A stretch of DNA of 64,000 nucleotides from Rhytidiadelphus loreus (GCA_947034895.1 OX344763.1:52451025-52515024); one strand, 5' to 3'; counted from the first letter of the stretch, positions 26,026-41,369 are shown. Made by a program: numbers and translations. The notes: generated by a model not told the origin, from the sequence alone.

Positions 26026-29000
26026 ATGACATGAAAGTACAGCGCAAGGTTCGTGCATCAATTTCTAATTCAAAGTCCAACGTCATTGAATGTTACCACC
26101 AAATGAATATTTCTTTGGATATTTGGATTTAAGAAGAATTGCTACTTGCACCACATGATTGCACATTCTTTTTCACTTGAATGTCATAAGTTCCAATTTC
26201 CTATGACATGAAAGTACAGCGCAAGGTTCGTGCATCAATTTCTTATTTAACGTTCAAGGTCATTCAATGTTACCACCGAATGAATATTTCTTTGGATATT
26301 CGGATTTAAGAAGAATTGCTACTTGCACCTCATGTTTGCACATTCTTTTTCACTTGAAATTCATGAGTTCCAATTTTCTAAGAGATGAAAATACAGCGCA
26401 AGGTTCGTGCATCAATTTCTAATTTAACGTTCAAGGACATTCAATGTTACCACCAAATGAATATTTCTTTGGATACCTGGATTTAAGAAGAATTGCTACT
26501 TGCACCTCTTGTTTGCACATTCTTTTTCAATTGAATTTCAGGAGTTCCAATTTTCTAAGACATGAAAATAGAGCACAAGGTTCGTGCATCAATTTCTAAT
26601 TTAACGTTCAAGGACATTCAATGTTACCACCAAATGAATATTTCTTTGGATACTTGGATTTAAGAAGAATTGCTACATGCACCTCATGTTTGCACATTCT
26701 TTTTCAATTGAATTTCAGGAGTTCCAATTTTCTAAGACATGAAACTACAGCACAAGGTTCGTGCATCAATTTCTATTTTAACGTTCAAGGACATTCAATG
26801 TTACCACCAAATGAATATTTCTTTGGATACTTGGATTTAAGAAGAATTGCTACTTGCACCTAATGTTTGAACATTCTATTTCAATTGAATTTCAGGAGTT
26901 CCAATTTTCTATGACATGAAAGTACAGCGCAAGGTTCGTGCATCAATTTCTAATTCAAAGTCCAACGTCATTGAATGTTACCACCAAATGAATATTTCTT
27001 TGGATATTTGGATTTAAGAAGAATTGCAACTTGCTCCACTTGTTTGCGCATTCTATTTTACTTGAATTCCATGAGTTCCAATCTTCTATGACATGAAAGT
27101 ACAGCGCAAGGTTCGTGCATCAATTTCTAATTTAACGTTCAAGGACATTCAATGTTACCACCAAATGAATATTTCTTTGGATATTCGGATTTAAGAAGAA
27201 TTGCTACTTGCACCACATGATTGCACATTCTTTTTCACTTGAATGTCATAAGTTCCAATTTTCTATGACATGAAAGTACAGCGCAAGGTTCGTGCATCAA
27301 TTTCTTATTTAACGTTCAAGGTCATTCAATGTTACCACCAAATGAATATTTCTTTGGATATTCGGATTTAAGAAGAATTGCTACTTGCACCGCATGTTTG
27401 CACATTCTTTTTCACTTGAAATTCATGAGTTCCAATTTTCTAAGAGATGAAAATACAGCGCAAGGTTCGTGCATCAATTTCTAATTTAAAGTTCAAGGAC
27501 ATTCAATGTTACCACCAAATGAATATTTCTGTGGATACTTGGATTTAAGAAGAATTGCTACTTGCACCTCATGTTTGCACATTCTTTTTCAATTGAATTT
27601 CAGGAGTTCCAATTTTCTAAGGCATGAAAGTACAGCACAAGGTTCGTGCATCAATTTCTAATTCAAAGTCCAACGTCATTGAATGTTACCACCAAATGAA
27701 TATTTCTTTGGATATTTGGATTTAAGAAGAATTGCAACTTGCACCACTTGTTTGCGCATTCTTTTTTACTTGAATTTCATGAGTTCCAATTTTCTATGAC
27801 ATGAAAATACAGCGCAAGGTTCGTGCATCAATTTCTAATTTAACGTTCAAGGACATTCAATGTTACCACCAAATGAATATTTCTGTGGATACTTGGATTT
27901 AAGAAGAATTGCTACTTGCACCTCATGTTTGCACATTCTTTTTCAATTGAATTTCAGGAGTTCCAATTTTCTAAGGCATGAAAGTACAGCACAAGGTTCG
28001 TGCATCAATTTCTAATTCAAAGTCCAACGTCATTCAATGTTACCACCAAATGAATATTTCTTTGGATATTTGGATTTAAGAAGAATTGCAACTTGCACCA
28101 CTTGTTTGCGCATTCTTTTTTACTTGAAATTCATGAGTTCCAATTTTCTAAGAGATGAAAATACAGCGCAAGGTTCGTGCATCAATTTCTAATTTAACGT
28201 TCAAGGAAATTCAATGTTACCACCAAATGAATATTTCTTTGGATACTTGGATTTAAAAAGAATTGCTACTTGCACCTCATGTTTGCACATTCTTTTTCAA
28301 TTGAATTTCAGGAGTTCCAATTTTCTAAGACATGAAAGTACAGCACAAGGTTCGTGCATCAATTTCTAATTTAACGTTCAAGGACATTCAATGTTACCAC
28401 CAAAAGAATATTTCTGTGGATACATGGATTTAAGAAGAATTGCTACTTGCACCTCATGTTTGCACATTTTTTTTCACTTGAAATTCATGAGTTCCAATTT
28501 TCTATGACATGAAAGTACAACGCAAGGTTCGTGCATCAATTTCTAATTCAAAGTCCAACGTCATTGAATATTACCACCAAATGAATATTTCTTTGGATAT
28601 TTGGATTTAAGAAGAATTGCAACTTGGACCACTTGTTTGCGCATTCTTTTTTACTTGAATTTCATGAGTTCCAATCTTCTATGACATGAAAGTACAGCGC
28701 AAGGTTCGTGCATCAATTTCTATTTTAACGTTCAAGGACATTCAATGTTACCACCAAATGAATATTTCTTTGGATACTTGGATTTAAGAAGAATTGCTAC
28801 TTGCACCTCATGTTTGCACATTCTTTTTCAATTGAATTTCAGGAGTTCCAATTTTCTATGACATGAAAATACAGCGCAAGGTTCGTGCATCAATTTCTAA
28901 TTTAACGTTCAAGGACATTCAATGTTACCACCAAATGAATATTTCTTTGGATATTTGGATTTAAGAAGAATTGCTACTTGCACCACATGATTGCACATTC

Positions 29001-32000
29001 TTTTTCACTTGAATGTCATAAGTTCCAATTTTCTATGACATGAAAGTACAGCGCAAGGTTCGTGCATCAATTTCTTATTTAACGTTCAAGGTCATTCAAT
29101 GTTACCACCAAATGAATATTTCTTTGGATATTCGGATTTAAGAAGAATTGCTACTTGCACCGCATGTTTGCACATTCTTTTTCACTTGAAATTCATGAGT
29201 TCCAATTTTCTAAGAGATGAAAATACAGCGCAAGGTTCGTGCATCAATTTCTAATTTAAAGTTCAAGGACATTCAATGTTACCACCAAATGAATATTTCT
29301 TTGGATACTTGGATTTAAGAAGAATTGCTACTTGCACCTCATGTTTGCACATTCTTTTTCAATTGAATTTCAGGAGTTCCAATTTTCTAAGGCATGAAAG
29401 TACAGCACAAGGTTCGTGCATCAATTTCTAATTCAAAGTCCAACGTCATTGAATGTTACCACCAAATGAATATTTCTTTGGATATTTGGATTTAAGAAGA
29501 ATTGCAACTTGCACCACTTGTTTGCGCATTCTTTTTTACTTGAATTTCATGAGTTCCAATTTTCTATGACATGAAAATACAGCGCAAGGTTCGTGCATCA
29601 ATTTCTAATTTAACGTTCAAGGACATTCAATGTTACCACCAAATGAATATTTCTGTGGATACTTGGATTTAAGAAGAATTGCTACTTGCACCTCATGTTT
29701 GCACATTCTTTTTCAATTGAATTTCAGGAGTTCCAATTTTCTAAGGCATGAAAGTACAGCACAAGGTTCGTGCATCAATTTCTAATTCAAAGTCCAACGT
29801 CATTGAATGTTACCACCAAATGAATATTTCTTTGGATATTTGGATTTAAGAAGAATTGCAACTTGCACCACTTGTTTGCGCATTCTTTTTTACTTGAAAT
29901 TCATGAGTTCCAATTTTCTAAGAGATGAAAATACAGCGCAAGGTTCGTGCATTAATTTCTAATATAACGTTCCAGGACATTCAATGTTACCACCAAATGA
30001 ATATTTCTTTGGATACTTGGATTTAAGAAGAATTGCTACTTGCACCTCTTGTTTGCACATTCTTTTTCAATTGAATTTCAGGAGTTCCAATTTTCTAAGA
30101 CATGAAAATAGAGCACAAGGTTCGTGCATCAATTTCTAATTTAACGTTCAAGGACATTCAATGTTACCACCAAATGAATATTTCTTTGGATACTTGGATT
30201 TAAGAAGAATTGCTACTTGCACCTCATGTTTGCACATTCTTTTTCAATTGAATTTCAGGAGTTCCAATTTTCTATGACATGAAAATACAGCGCAAGGTTC
30301 GTGCATCAATTTCTAATTTAACGTTCAAGGACATTCAATGTTACCACCAAAAGAATATTTCTTTGGATACTTGGATTTAAGAAGAATTGCTGCTTGCACC
30401 TCATGTTTGCACATTCTTTTTCAATTGAATTTCAGGAGTTCCAATTTTCTAAGGCATGAAAGTACAGCACAAGGTTCGTGCATCAATTTCTAATTCAAAG
30501 TCCAACGTCATTGAATGTTACCACAAAATGAATATTTCTTTGGATATTTGGATTTAAGAAGAATTGCAACTTGGACCACTTGTTTGCGCATTCTTTTTTA
30601 CTTGAATTTCATGAGTTCCAATCTTCTATGACATGAAAATACAGCGCAAGGTTCGTGCATCAATTTCTAATTTAACGTTCAAGGACATTCAATGTTACCA
30701 CCAAATGAATATTTCTTTGGATACTTGGATTTAAGAAGAATTGCTGCTTGCACCTCATGTTTGCACATTCTTTTTCAATTGAATTTCAGGAGTTCCAATT
30801 TTCTAAGGCATGAAAGTACAGCACAAGGTTCGTGCATCAATTTCTAATTCAAAGTCCAACGTCATTGAATGTTACCACCAAATGAATATTTCTTTGGATA
30901 TTTGGATTTAAGAAGAATTGCAACTTGGACCACTTGTTTGCGCATTCTTTTTTACTTGAATTTCATGAGTTCCAATCTTCTATGACATGAAAATACAGCG
31001 CAAGGTTCGTGTATCAATTTCTATATTAACGTTCAAGGACATTCAATGTTACCACCAAATGAATATTTCTTTGGATACTTGGATTTAAGGAGAATTGCTA
31101 CTTGCACCTCATGTTTGCACATTCTTTTTCAATTGAATTTCAGGAGTTCCAATTTTCTATGACATGAAAATACAGCGCAAGGTTCGTGCATCAATTTCTA
31201 ATTTAATGTTCAAGGGCATTCACTGTCACCACCAAATGAATATTTCTTTGGATATTTGGATTTAAGAAGAATTGCTACTTGCACCACATGTTTGCACATT
31301 CTTTTTCACTTGAATTTCATGAGTTCCAATTTTCTAAGACATGAAAGTCCAGCGCAAGGTTCGTGCATCAATTTCTAATTTATTGTTCAAGGTCATTCAA
31401 TGTAACCACCAAATGAATATTTCTTTGGATATTTGGATTTAAGAAGAATTGCCTCTTGCACCACATGTTTGCACATTCTTTTTCACTTGAATTTGATGAG
31501 TTCCAATTTTCTAAGACATGAAAATACAGCGCAAGGTTCGTGCATCAATTTCTAATTTAACGTTCAAGGACATTCAATGTTACCACCAAATGAATATTTC
31601 TTTGGATACTTGGATTTAAGAAGAATTGCTACTTGCACCTGATGTTTGCACATTCTATTTCAATTGAATTTCAGGAGTTCCAATTTTCTATGACATGAAA
31701 GTACAGCGCAAGGTTCGTGCATCAATTTCTAATTCAAAGTCCAACGTCATTGAATGTTACCACCAAATGAATATTTCTTTGGATATTTGGATTTAAGAAG
31801 AATTGCAACTTGCACCACTTGTTTGCGCATTCTTTTTTATTTGAATTCCATGAGTTCCAATCTTCTATGACATGAAAGTACAGCGCAAGGTTCGTGCATC
31901 AATTTCTAATTTAACGTTCCAGGACATTCAATGTTACCACCAAATGAATATTTCTTTGGATACTTGGATTTAAGAAGAATTGCTACTTGCACCTCATGTT

Positions 32001-35000
32001 TGCACATTCTTTTTCAATTGAATTTCAGGAGTTCCAATTTTCTATGACATGAAAGTATAGCGCAAGGTTCGTGCATCAATTTCTAATTCAAAGTCCAACG
32101 TCATTGAATGTTACCACCAAATGAATATTTCTTTGGATATTCGGATTTAAGAAGAATTGCTACTTGCACCGCATGTTTGCACATTCTTTTTCACTTGAAA
32201 TTCATGAGTTCCAATTTTCTAAGAGATGAAAATACAGCGCAAGGTTCGTGCATCAATTTCTAATTTAACGTTAAAGGACATTCAATGTTACCACCAAATG
32301 AATATTTCTGTGGATACTTGGATTTAAGAAGAATTGCTACTTGCACCTCATGTTTGCACATTCTTTTTCAATTGAATTTCAGGAGTTCCAATTTTCTAAG
32401 GCATGAAAGTACAGCACAAGGTTCGTGCATCAATTTCTAATTCAAAGTCCAACGTCATTGAATGTTACCACCAAATGAATATTTCTTTGGATATTTGGAT
32501 TTAAGAAGAATTGCAACTTGCACCACTTGTTTGCGCATTCTTTTTTACTTGAAATTCATGAGTTCCAATTTTCTAAGAGATGAAAATACAGCGCAAGGTT
32601 CGTGCATCAATTTCTAATTTATTGTTCAAGGTCATTCAATGTAACCACCAAATGAATATTTCTTTGGATATTTGGATTTAAGAAGAATTGCTACTTGCAC
32701 CACATGTTTGCACATTCTTTTTCACTTGAATTTGATGAGTTCCAATTTTCTAAGACATGAAAATACAGCGCAAGGTTCGTGAATCAATTTCTAATTTAAC
32801 GTTCAAGGTCATTCAATGTTACCACCAAATGAATATTTCTTTGGATACTTGGATTTAAGAAGAATTGCTACTTGCACCTCATGTTTGCACATTCTATTTC
32901 AATTGAATTTCAGGAGTTCCAATTTTCTATGACATGAAAGTACAGCGCAAGGTTCGTGCATCAATTTCTAATTCAAAGTCCAACGTCATTGAATGTTACC
33001 ACCAAATGAATATTTCTTTGGATATTTGGATTTAAGAAGAATTGCAACTTGCACCACTTGTTTGCCCATTCTTTTTTACTTGAGTTTCATGAGTTCCAAT
33101 CTTCTATGACATGAAAGTACAGCGCAAGGTTCGTGCATCAATTTCTAATTTATCGTTCAAGGACATTCAATGTTACCACCAAATGAATATTTCTTTGGAT
33201 ACTTGGATTTAAGAAGAATTGCTACTTGCACCTCATGTTTGCACATTCTTTTTCAATTGAATTTCAGGAATTCCAATTTTCTAAGACATGAAACTACAGC
33301 ACAAGGTTCGTGCATCAATTTCTATTTTAACGTTCCAGGACATTCAATGTTACCACCAAATGAATATTTCTTTGGATACTTGGATTTAAGAAGAATTGCT
33401 ACTTGCACCTCATGTTCGCACATTCTTTTTCAATTGAATTTCAGGAGTTCCAATTTTCTAAGACATGAAACTACAGCACAAGGTTCGTGCATCAATTTCT
33501 ATTTTAACGTTCCAGGACATTCAATGATACCACCAAATGAATATTTCTTTGGATACTTGGATTTAAGAAGAATTGCTACTTGCACCTCATGTTTGCACAT
33601 TCTTTTTCAATTGAATTTCAGGAGTTCCAATTTTCTATGACATGAAAGTACAGCGCAAGGTTCGTGCATCAATTTCTAATTCAAAGTCCAACGTCATTGA
33701 ATGTTACCACCAAATGAATATTTCTTTGGATATTTGAATTTAAGAAGAATTGCAACTTGCACCACTTGTTTGCGCATTCTTTTTTACTTGAATTTCATGA
33801 GTTCCAATCTTCTAAGACATGAAAGTACAGCGCAAGGTTCGTGCATGAATTTCTAATTTAACGTTCGAGGACATTCAATGTTACCACCAAATGAATATTT
33901 CTTTGGATATTCGGATTTAAGAAGAATTGCTACTTGCACCCCATGATTGCACATTCTTTTTCACTTGAATGTCATAAGTTCCAATTTTCTATGACATGAA
34001 AGTACAGCGCAAGGTTCGTGCATCAATTTCTAATTTAACGTTCAAGGTCATTCAATGTTACCACCGAATGAATATTTCTTTGGATATTCGGATTTAAGAA
34101 GAATTGCTACTTGCACCCCATGTTTGCACATTCTTTTTCACTTGAAATTCATGAGTTCCAATTTTCTAAGAGATGAAAATACAGCGCAAGGTTCGTGCAT
34201 CAATTTCTAATTTAACGTTCAAGGACATTCAATGTTACCACCAAATGAATATTTCTTTGGATACTTGGATTTAAGAAGAATTGCTCCTTGCACCTAATGT
34301 TTGCACATTCTATTTCAATTGAATTTCAGGAGTTCCAATTTTCTATGACATGAAAGTACAGCGCAAGGTTCGTGCATCAATTTCTAATTCAAAGTCCAAC
34401 GTCATTGAATGTTACCACCAAATGAATATTTCTTTGGATACTTGGATTTAAGAAGAATTGCTACTTGCACCTCATGTTTGCACATCCTTTTTCAATTGAA
34501 TTTCAGGAGTTCCAATTTTCTAAGACATGAAACTACAGCACAAGATTCGTGCATCAATTTCTATTTTAACGTTCCAGGACATTCAATGATACCACCAAAT
34601 GAATATTTCTTTGGATACTTGGATTTAAGAAGAATTGCTACTTGCACCTCATGTTTGCACATTCTTTTTCAATTGAATTTCAGGAGTTCCAATTTTCTAT
34701 GACATGAAAGTACAGCGCCAGGTTCGTGCATCAATTTCTAATTCAAAGTCCAAGGTCATTGAATGTTACCACCAAATGAATATTTCTTTGGATATTTGGA
34801 TTTAAGAAGAATTGCAACTTGCACCACTTGTTTGCGCATTCTTTTTTACTTGAATTTCATGAGTTCCAATCTTCTAAGACATGAAAGTACAGCGCAAGGT
34901 TCGTGCATGAATTTCTAATTTAACGTTCAAGGACATTCAATGTTACCACCAAATGAATATTTCTTTGGATATTCGGATTTAAGAAGAATTGCTACTTGCA

Positions 35001-35055
35001 CCACATGATTGCACATTCTTTTTCACTTGAATGTCATAAGTTCCAATTGTCTATG
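26026..35055 (+). repeat. Large tandem duplication (about 9.03 kb, 51 monomers), copy 2
   Basis: Abuts copy 1 directly. Differences I noticed: TTTCTTTGG against TTTCTGTGG near 29,298; CTAAGGCATGAAAG against CTATGTCATGAAAA near 29,388; CCAAAAGAAT against CCAAATGAAT near 30,346; GTGTATC against GTGCATC near 31,011. The match ends near 35,050, where CCAATTGTC faces CCAATTTCC. So few differences over 9 kb imply a recent event, or an assembly duplication that must be excluded. Confidence 0.9.
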
Positions 35056-37036
35056 ACATGAAAGTACAGCGCAAGGTTCGTGCATCAATTTCTTATTTAA
35101 CGTTCAAGGTCATTCAATGTTACCACCGAATGAATATTTCTTTGGATATTCGGATTTAAGAAGAATTGCTACTTGCACCCCATGTTTGCCCATTCTTTTT
35201 CACTTGAAATTCATGAGTTCCAATTTTCTATGACATGAAAGTAAAGCGCAAGGTTCGTGCATCAATTTCTTATTTAACGTTCAAGGTCATTCAATGTTAC
35301 CACCGAATGAATATTTCTTTGGATATTCGGATTTAAGAAGAATTGCTACTTGCACCTCATGTTTGCACATTCTTTTTCAATTGAATTTCAGGAGTTCCAA
35401 TTTTCTAAGACCTGAAACTACAGCACAAGGTTCGTGCATCAATTTCTATTTTAACGTTCCAGGACATTCATTGATACCACCAAATGAATATTTCTTTGGA
35501 TACTTGGATTTAAGAAGAATTGCTACTTGCACCTAATGTTTGCACATTCTATTTCAATTGAATTTCAGGAGTTCCAATTTTCTATGACATGAAAGTACAG
35601 CGCAAGGTTCGTGCATCAATTTCTAATTCAAAGTCCAACGTCATTGAATGTTACCACCAAATGAATATTTCTTTGGATATTTGGATTTAAGAAGAATTGC
35701 AACTTGCACCACTTGTTTGCCCATTCTTTTTTACTTGAATTTCATGAGTTCCAATTTTCTATGACATGAAAGTACAGCGCAAGGTTCGTGCATCAATTTC
35801 TAATTCAAAGTCCAACGTCATTGAATGTTACCACCAAATGAATATTTCTTTGGATACTTGGATTTAAGAAGAATTGCTACTTGCACCTCATGTTTGCACA
35901 TCCTTTTTCAATTGAATTTCAGGAGTTCCAATTTTCTAAGACATGAAACTACAGCACAAGATTCGTGCATCAATTTCTATTTTAACGTTCCAGGACATTC
36001 AATGATACCACCAAATGAATATTTCTTTGGATACTTGGATTTAAGAAGAATTGCTACTTGCACCTCATGTTTGCACATTCATTTTCAATTGAATTTCAGG
36101 AGTTCCAATTTTCTATGACATGAAAGTACAGCGCCAGGTTCGTGCATCAATTTCTAATTCAAGGTCCAAGGTCATTGAATGTTACCACCAAATGAATATT
36201 TCTTTGGATATTTGGATTTAAGAAGAATTGCAACTTGCACCACTTGTTTGCGCATTCTTTTTTACTTGAATTTCATGAGTTCCAATCTTCTAAGACATGA
36301 AAGTACAGCGCAAGGTTCGTGCATGAATTTCTAATTTAACGTTCAAGGACATTCAATGTTACCACCAAATGAATATTTCTTTGGATATTCGGATTTAAGA
36401 AGAATTGCTACTTGCACCACATGATTGCACATTCTTTTTCACTTGAATGTCATAAGTTCCAATTGTCTATGACATGAAAGTACAGCGCAAGGTTCGTGCA
36501 TCAATTTCTTATTTAACGTTCAAGGTCATTCAATGTTACCACCGAATGAATATTTCTTTGGATATTCGGATTTAAGAAGAATTGCTACTTGCACCCCATG
36601 TTTGCCCATTCTTTTTCACTTGAAATTCATGAGTTCCAATTTTCTATGACATGAAAGTACAGCGCAAGGTTCGTGCATCAATTTCTTATTTAACGTTCAA
36701 GGTCATTCAATGTTACCACCGAATGAATATTTCTTTGGATATTCGGATTTAAGAAGAATTGCTACTTGCACCTCATGTTTGCACATTTTTTTTCAATTGA
36801 ATTTCAGGAGTTCCAATTTTCTAAGACCTGAAACTACAGCACAAGGTTCGTGCATCAATTTCTATTTTAACGTTCCAGGACATTCATTGATACCACCAAA
36901 TGAATATTTCTTTGGATACTTGGATTTAAGAAGAATTGCTACTTGCACCTAATGTTTGCACATTCTATTTCAATTGAATTTCAGGAGTTCCAATTTTCTA
37001 TGACATGAAAGTACAGCGCAAGGTTCGTGCATCAAT
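34340..37036 (+). repeat. 8-monomer (1,416 bp) tandem duplication
   Basis: About 34,340-35,620 matches 35,756-37,036 at +1,416 (8 x 177). Shared rare variants are CACAAGATTCGTGC, AGCGCCAGGTTCG, CCAATTGTCTATG, TTTGCCCATTC and AGACCTGAAAC. Differences include GTAAAGCGC against GTACAGCGC and CATTCTTTTTC against CATTTTTTTTC and CATTCATTTTC. The first unit overlaps the right end of the large copy 2, so this duplication happened at or after that edge was formed. Confidence 0.85.
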
Positions 37037-37649
37037 TTCTAATTTAACGTTCAAGGACATTCAATGTTACCACCAAATGAATATTTCTTTGGATATTTGG
37101 ATTTAAGAAGAATTGCAACTTGCACCACTTGTTTGCCCATTCTTTTTTACTTGAGTTTCATGAGTTCCAATCTTCTATGACATGAAAGTACAGCGCAAGG
37201 TTCGTGCATCAATTTCTAATTTAACGTTCAAGGACATTCAATGTTAGCACCAAATGAATATTTCTTTGGATATTTGGATTTAAGAAGAATTGCAACTTGC
37301 ACCACTTGTTTGCCCATTCTTTTTTACTTGAATTTCATGAGTTCCAATCTTCTATGACATGAAAGTACAGCGCAAGGTTCGTGCATCAATTTCTAATTTA
37401 TCGTTCAAGGACATTCAATGTTACCACCAAATGAATATTTCTTTGGATACTTGGATTTAAGAAGAATTGCTACTTGCACCTCATGTTTGCACATTCTTTT
37501 TCAATTGAATTTCAGGAATTCCAATTTTCTAAGACATGAAACTACAGCACAAGGTTCGTGCATCAATTTCTATTTTAACGTTCCAGGACATTCAATGTTA
37601 CCACCAAATGAATATTTCTTTGGATACTTGGATTTAAGAAGAATTGCTA

Positions 37650-40600
37650 CTTGCACCACTTGTTTGCGCATTCTTTTTTACTTGAATTTCATGAGTTCCA
37701 ATCTACTATGACATGAAAGTACAGCGCAAGGTTCGTGCATCAATTTCTAATTCAAAGTCCAACGTCATTGAATGTTACCACCAAATGAATATTTCTTTGG
37801 ATATTTGGATTTAAGAAGAATTGCTACTTGCACCACTTGTTTGCGCATTCTTTTTTACTTGAATTTCATGAGTTCCAATCTTCTATGACATGAAAGTACA
37901 GCGCAAGGTTCGTGCATCAATTTCTAATTCAAAGTCCAACGTCATTGAATGTTACCACCAAATGAATATTTCTTTGGATATTTGGATTTAAGAAGAATTG
38001 CTACTTGCACCGCATGTTTGCACATTCATTTTCAATTGAATTTCAGGAATTCCAATTTTCTAAGACATGAAAATACAGCGCAAGGTTCGTGCATCAATTT
38101 CTAATTTAACGTTCAAGGACATTCAATGTTACCACCAAATGAATAATTTTTTCGATATTTGGATTTAAAAAGAATTGCTACTTGCACCACATGATTGCAC
38201 ATTCTTTTTCACTTGAATTTCAGGAGTTCCAATTTTCTAAGACATGAAAATACAGCACAAGGTTCGTGCTTCAATTTCCAATCTAATGTTCAAGGACATT
38301 CAATGTTACCACCAAATGAATAATTTTTTCGATATTTGGATTTAAGAAGAATTGCTACTTGCACCACATGATTGCACATTCTTTTTCACTTGAATTTCAG
38401 GAGTTCCAATTTTCTAAGACATGAAAATACAGCACAAGGTTCGTGCTTCAATTTCTAATTTAATGTTCAAGGACATTCAATGTTACCACCAAATGAATAA
38501 TTTTTTCGATATTTGGATTTAAGAAGAATTGCTACTTGCACCACATGATTGCACATTCTTTTTCACTTGAATTTCAGCAGTTCCAATTTTCTAAGACATG
38601 AAAATACAGCACAAGGTTCGTGCTTCAATTTCTAATTTAATGTTCAAGGACATTCAATGTTACCACCAAATGAATATTTCTTTGGATATTTGGATTTAAG
38701 AAGAATTGCAACTTGCACCACTTGTTTGCGCATTCTTTTTTACTTGAATTTCATGAGTTCCAATCTTCTATGACATGAAAGTACAGCGCAAGGTTCGTGC
38801 ATCAATTTCTAATTCAAAGTCCAACGTCATTGAATGTTACCACCAAATGAATATTTCTTTGGATATTTGGATTTAAGAAGAATTGCTACTTGCACCACAT
38901 GATTGCACATTCTTTTTCACTTGAATTTCAGGAGTTCCAATTTTCTAAGACATGAAAGTACAGCGCAAGGTTCGTGCATCAATTTCTAATTTATCGTTCA
39001 AGGACATTCAATGTTACCACCAAATGAATATTTCTTTGGATACTTGGATTTAAGAAGAATTGCTACTTGCACCTCATGTTTGCACATTCTTTTTCAATTG
39101 AATTTCAGGAATTCCAATTTTCTAAGACATGAAACTACAGCACAAGGTTCGTGCATCAATTTCTATTTTAACGTTCCAGGACATTCAATGTTACCACCAA
39201 ATGAATATTTCTTTGGATACTTGGATTTAAGAAGAATTGCAACTTGCACCACATGATTGCACATTCTTTTTCACTTGAATGTCATAAGTTCCAATTTTCT
39301 ATGACATGAAAGTACAGCGCAAGGTTCGTGCATCAATTTCTTATTTAACGTTTAAGGTCATTCAATGTTACCACCAAATGAATATTTCTTTGGATATTCG
39401 GATTTAAGAAGAATTGCTACTTGCACCACATGTATGCACATTCTTTTTCACTTGAAATTCATGAGTTCCAATTTTCTAAGAGATGAAAATACAGCGCAAG
39501 GTTCGTGCATCAATTTCTAATTTAACGTTCAAGGACATTCAATGTTACCACCAAATGAATATTTCTGTGGATACTTGGATTTAAGAAGAATTGCTACTTG
39601 CACCTCATGTTTGCACATTCTTTTTCAATTGAATTTCAGGAGTTCCAATTTTCTAAGACATGAAACTACAGCACAAGGTTCGTGCATCAATTTCTAATTT
39701 AACGTTCCAGGACATTCAATGTTACCACCAAATGAATATTTCTTTGGATACTTGGATTTAAGAAGAATTGCTACTTGCACCTCATCTTTGCACATTCTTT
39801 TTCAATTGAATTTCAGGAGTTCCAATTTTCTATGACATGAAAGTACAGCGCAAGGTTCGTGCATCAATTTCTAATTCAAAGTCCAACGTCATTGAATGTT
39901 ACCACCAAATGAATATTTCTCTGGATATTTGGATTTAAGAAGAATTGCTACTTGCACCGCATGTTTGCACATTCTTTTTCAATTGAATTTCAGGAATTCC
40001 AATTTTCTAAGACATGAAAATACAGCGCAAGGTTCGTGCATCAATTTCTAATTTAACGTTCAAGGACATTCAATGTTACCACCAAATGAATATTTCTGTG
40101 GATACTTGGATTTAAGAAGAATTGCTACTTGCACCTCATGTTTGCACATTCTTTTTCAATTGAATTTCAGGAGTTCCAATTTTCTATGACATGAAAGTAC
40201 AGCGCAAGGTTCGTGCATCAATTTCTAATTCAAAGTCCAACGTCATTGAATCTTACAACCAAATGAATATTTCTTTGGATATTTGGATTTAAGAAGAATT
40301 GCTACTTGCACCACTTGTTTGCGCATTCTTTTTTACTTGAATTTCATGAGTTCCAATCTTCTATGACATGAAAGTACAGCGCAAGGTTCGTGCATCAATT
40401 TCTAATTCAAAGTCCAACGTCATTGAATGTTACCACCAAATGAATATTTCTTTGGATATTTGGATTTAAGAAGAATTGCTACTTGCACCACTTGTTTGCG
40501 CATTCTTTTTTACTTGAATTTCATGAGTTCCAATCTTCTATGACATGAAAGTACAGCGCAAGGTTCGTGCATCAATTTCTAATTCAAAGTCCAACGTCAT

Positions 40601-40790
40601 TGAATGTTACCACCAAATGAATATTTCTTTGGATATTTGGATTTAAGAAGAATTGCTACTTGCACCGCATGTTTGCACATTCATTTTCAATTGAATTTCA
40701 GGAATTCCAATTTTCTAAGACATGAAAATACAGCGCAAGGTTCGTGCATCAATTTCTAATTTAACGTTCAAGGACATTCAATGTTACCAC
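37650..40790 (+). repeat. A/B mosaic transition zone
   Basis: Three B monomers (AATAATTTTTTCGAT at about 38,142, 38,319 and 38,496) sit among A monomers, followed by about 12 A monomers to 40,790. Part of the zone, about 37,650-38,660, resembles 40,305-41,310 at about +2,655 (15 x 177), including the shared GCATGTTTGCACATTCATTTT and CAGGAATTCC variants. The first B patch may therefore be a duplicated piece of the A/B junction at 40.8 kb. Another segment, from about 37,400, recurs at +1,593 (9 monomers). Confidence 0.75.
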
Positions 40791-41369
40791 CAAATGAATA
40801 ATTTTTTCGATATTTGGATTTAAGAAGAATTGCTACTTGCACCACATGATTGCACATTCTTTTTCACTTGAATTTCAGGAGTTCCAATTTTCTAAGACAT
40901 GAAAATACAGCACAAGGTTCGTGCTTCAATTTCTAATTTAATGTTCAAGGACATTCAATGTTACCACCAAATGAATAATTTTCTCGATATTTGGATTTAA
41001 GAAGAATTGCTACTTGCACCACATGATTGCACATTCTTTTTCACTTGAATTTCAGGAGTTCCAATTTTCTAAGACATGAAAATACAGCACAAGGTTCGTG
41101 CTTCAATTTCTAATTTAATGTTCAAGGACATTCAATGTTACCACCAAATGAATAATTTTTTCGATATTTGGATTTAAGAAGAATTGCTACTTGCACCACA
41201 TGATTGCACATTCTTTTTCAATTCAATTTCAGGAGTTCCAATTTTCTAAGACATGAAAATACAGCACAAGGTTCGTGCTTCAATTTCTAATTTAATGTTC
41301 AAGGACATTCAATGTTACCACCAAATGAATAATTTTTTCGATATTTGGATTTAAGAAGAATTGCTACTT

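Larger units (their letters stand above)
1..38100 (+). repeat. Domain A: A-type monomers in irregular higher-order arrangement
   Basis: Nearly all monomers carry AATATTTCTTTGG followed by ATACTTGG, ATATTTGG or ATATTCGG. Two main sub-variants alternate. One has TTTAACGTTCAAGGACATTC and TTCAATTGAATTTCAGGAG. The other has TTCAAAGTCCAACGTCATTG with AACTTGCACCACTTG and TTTTTTACTTGAATTTCATG. The second recurs roughly every 2-7 monomers (near 760, 2,000, 3,060, 3,945, 5,190, 6,245, 6,955), so there is no single fixed higher-order period. The domain was built mainly by segmental tandem duplications, listed separately. No gene lies in it. Confidence 0.9.
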
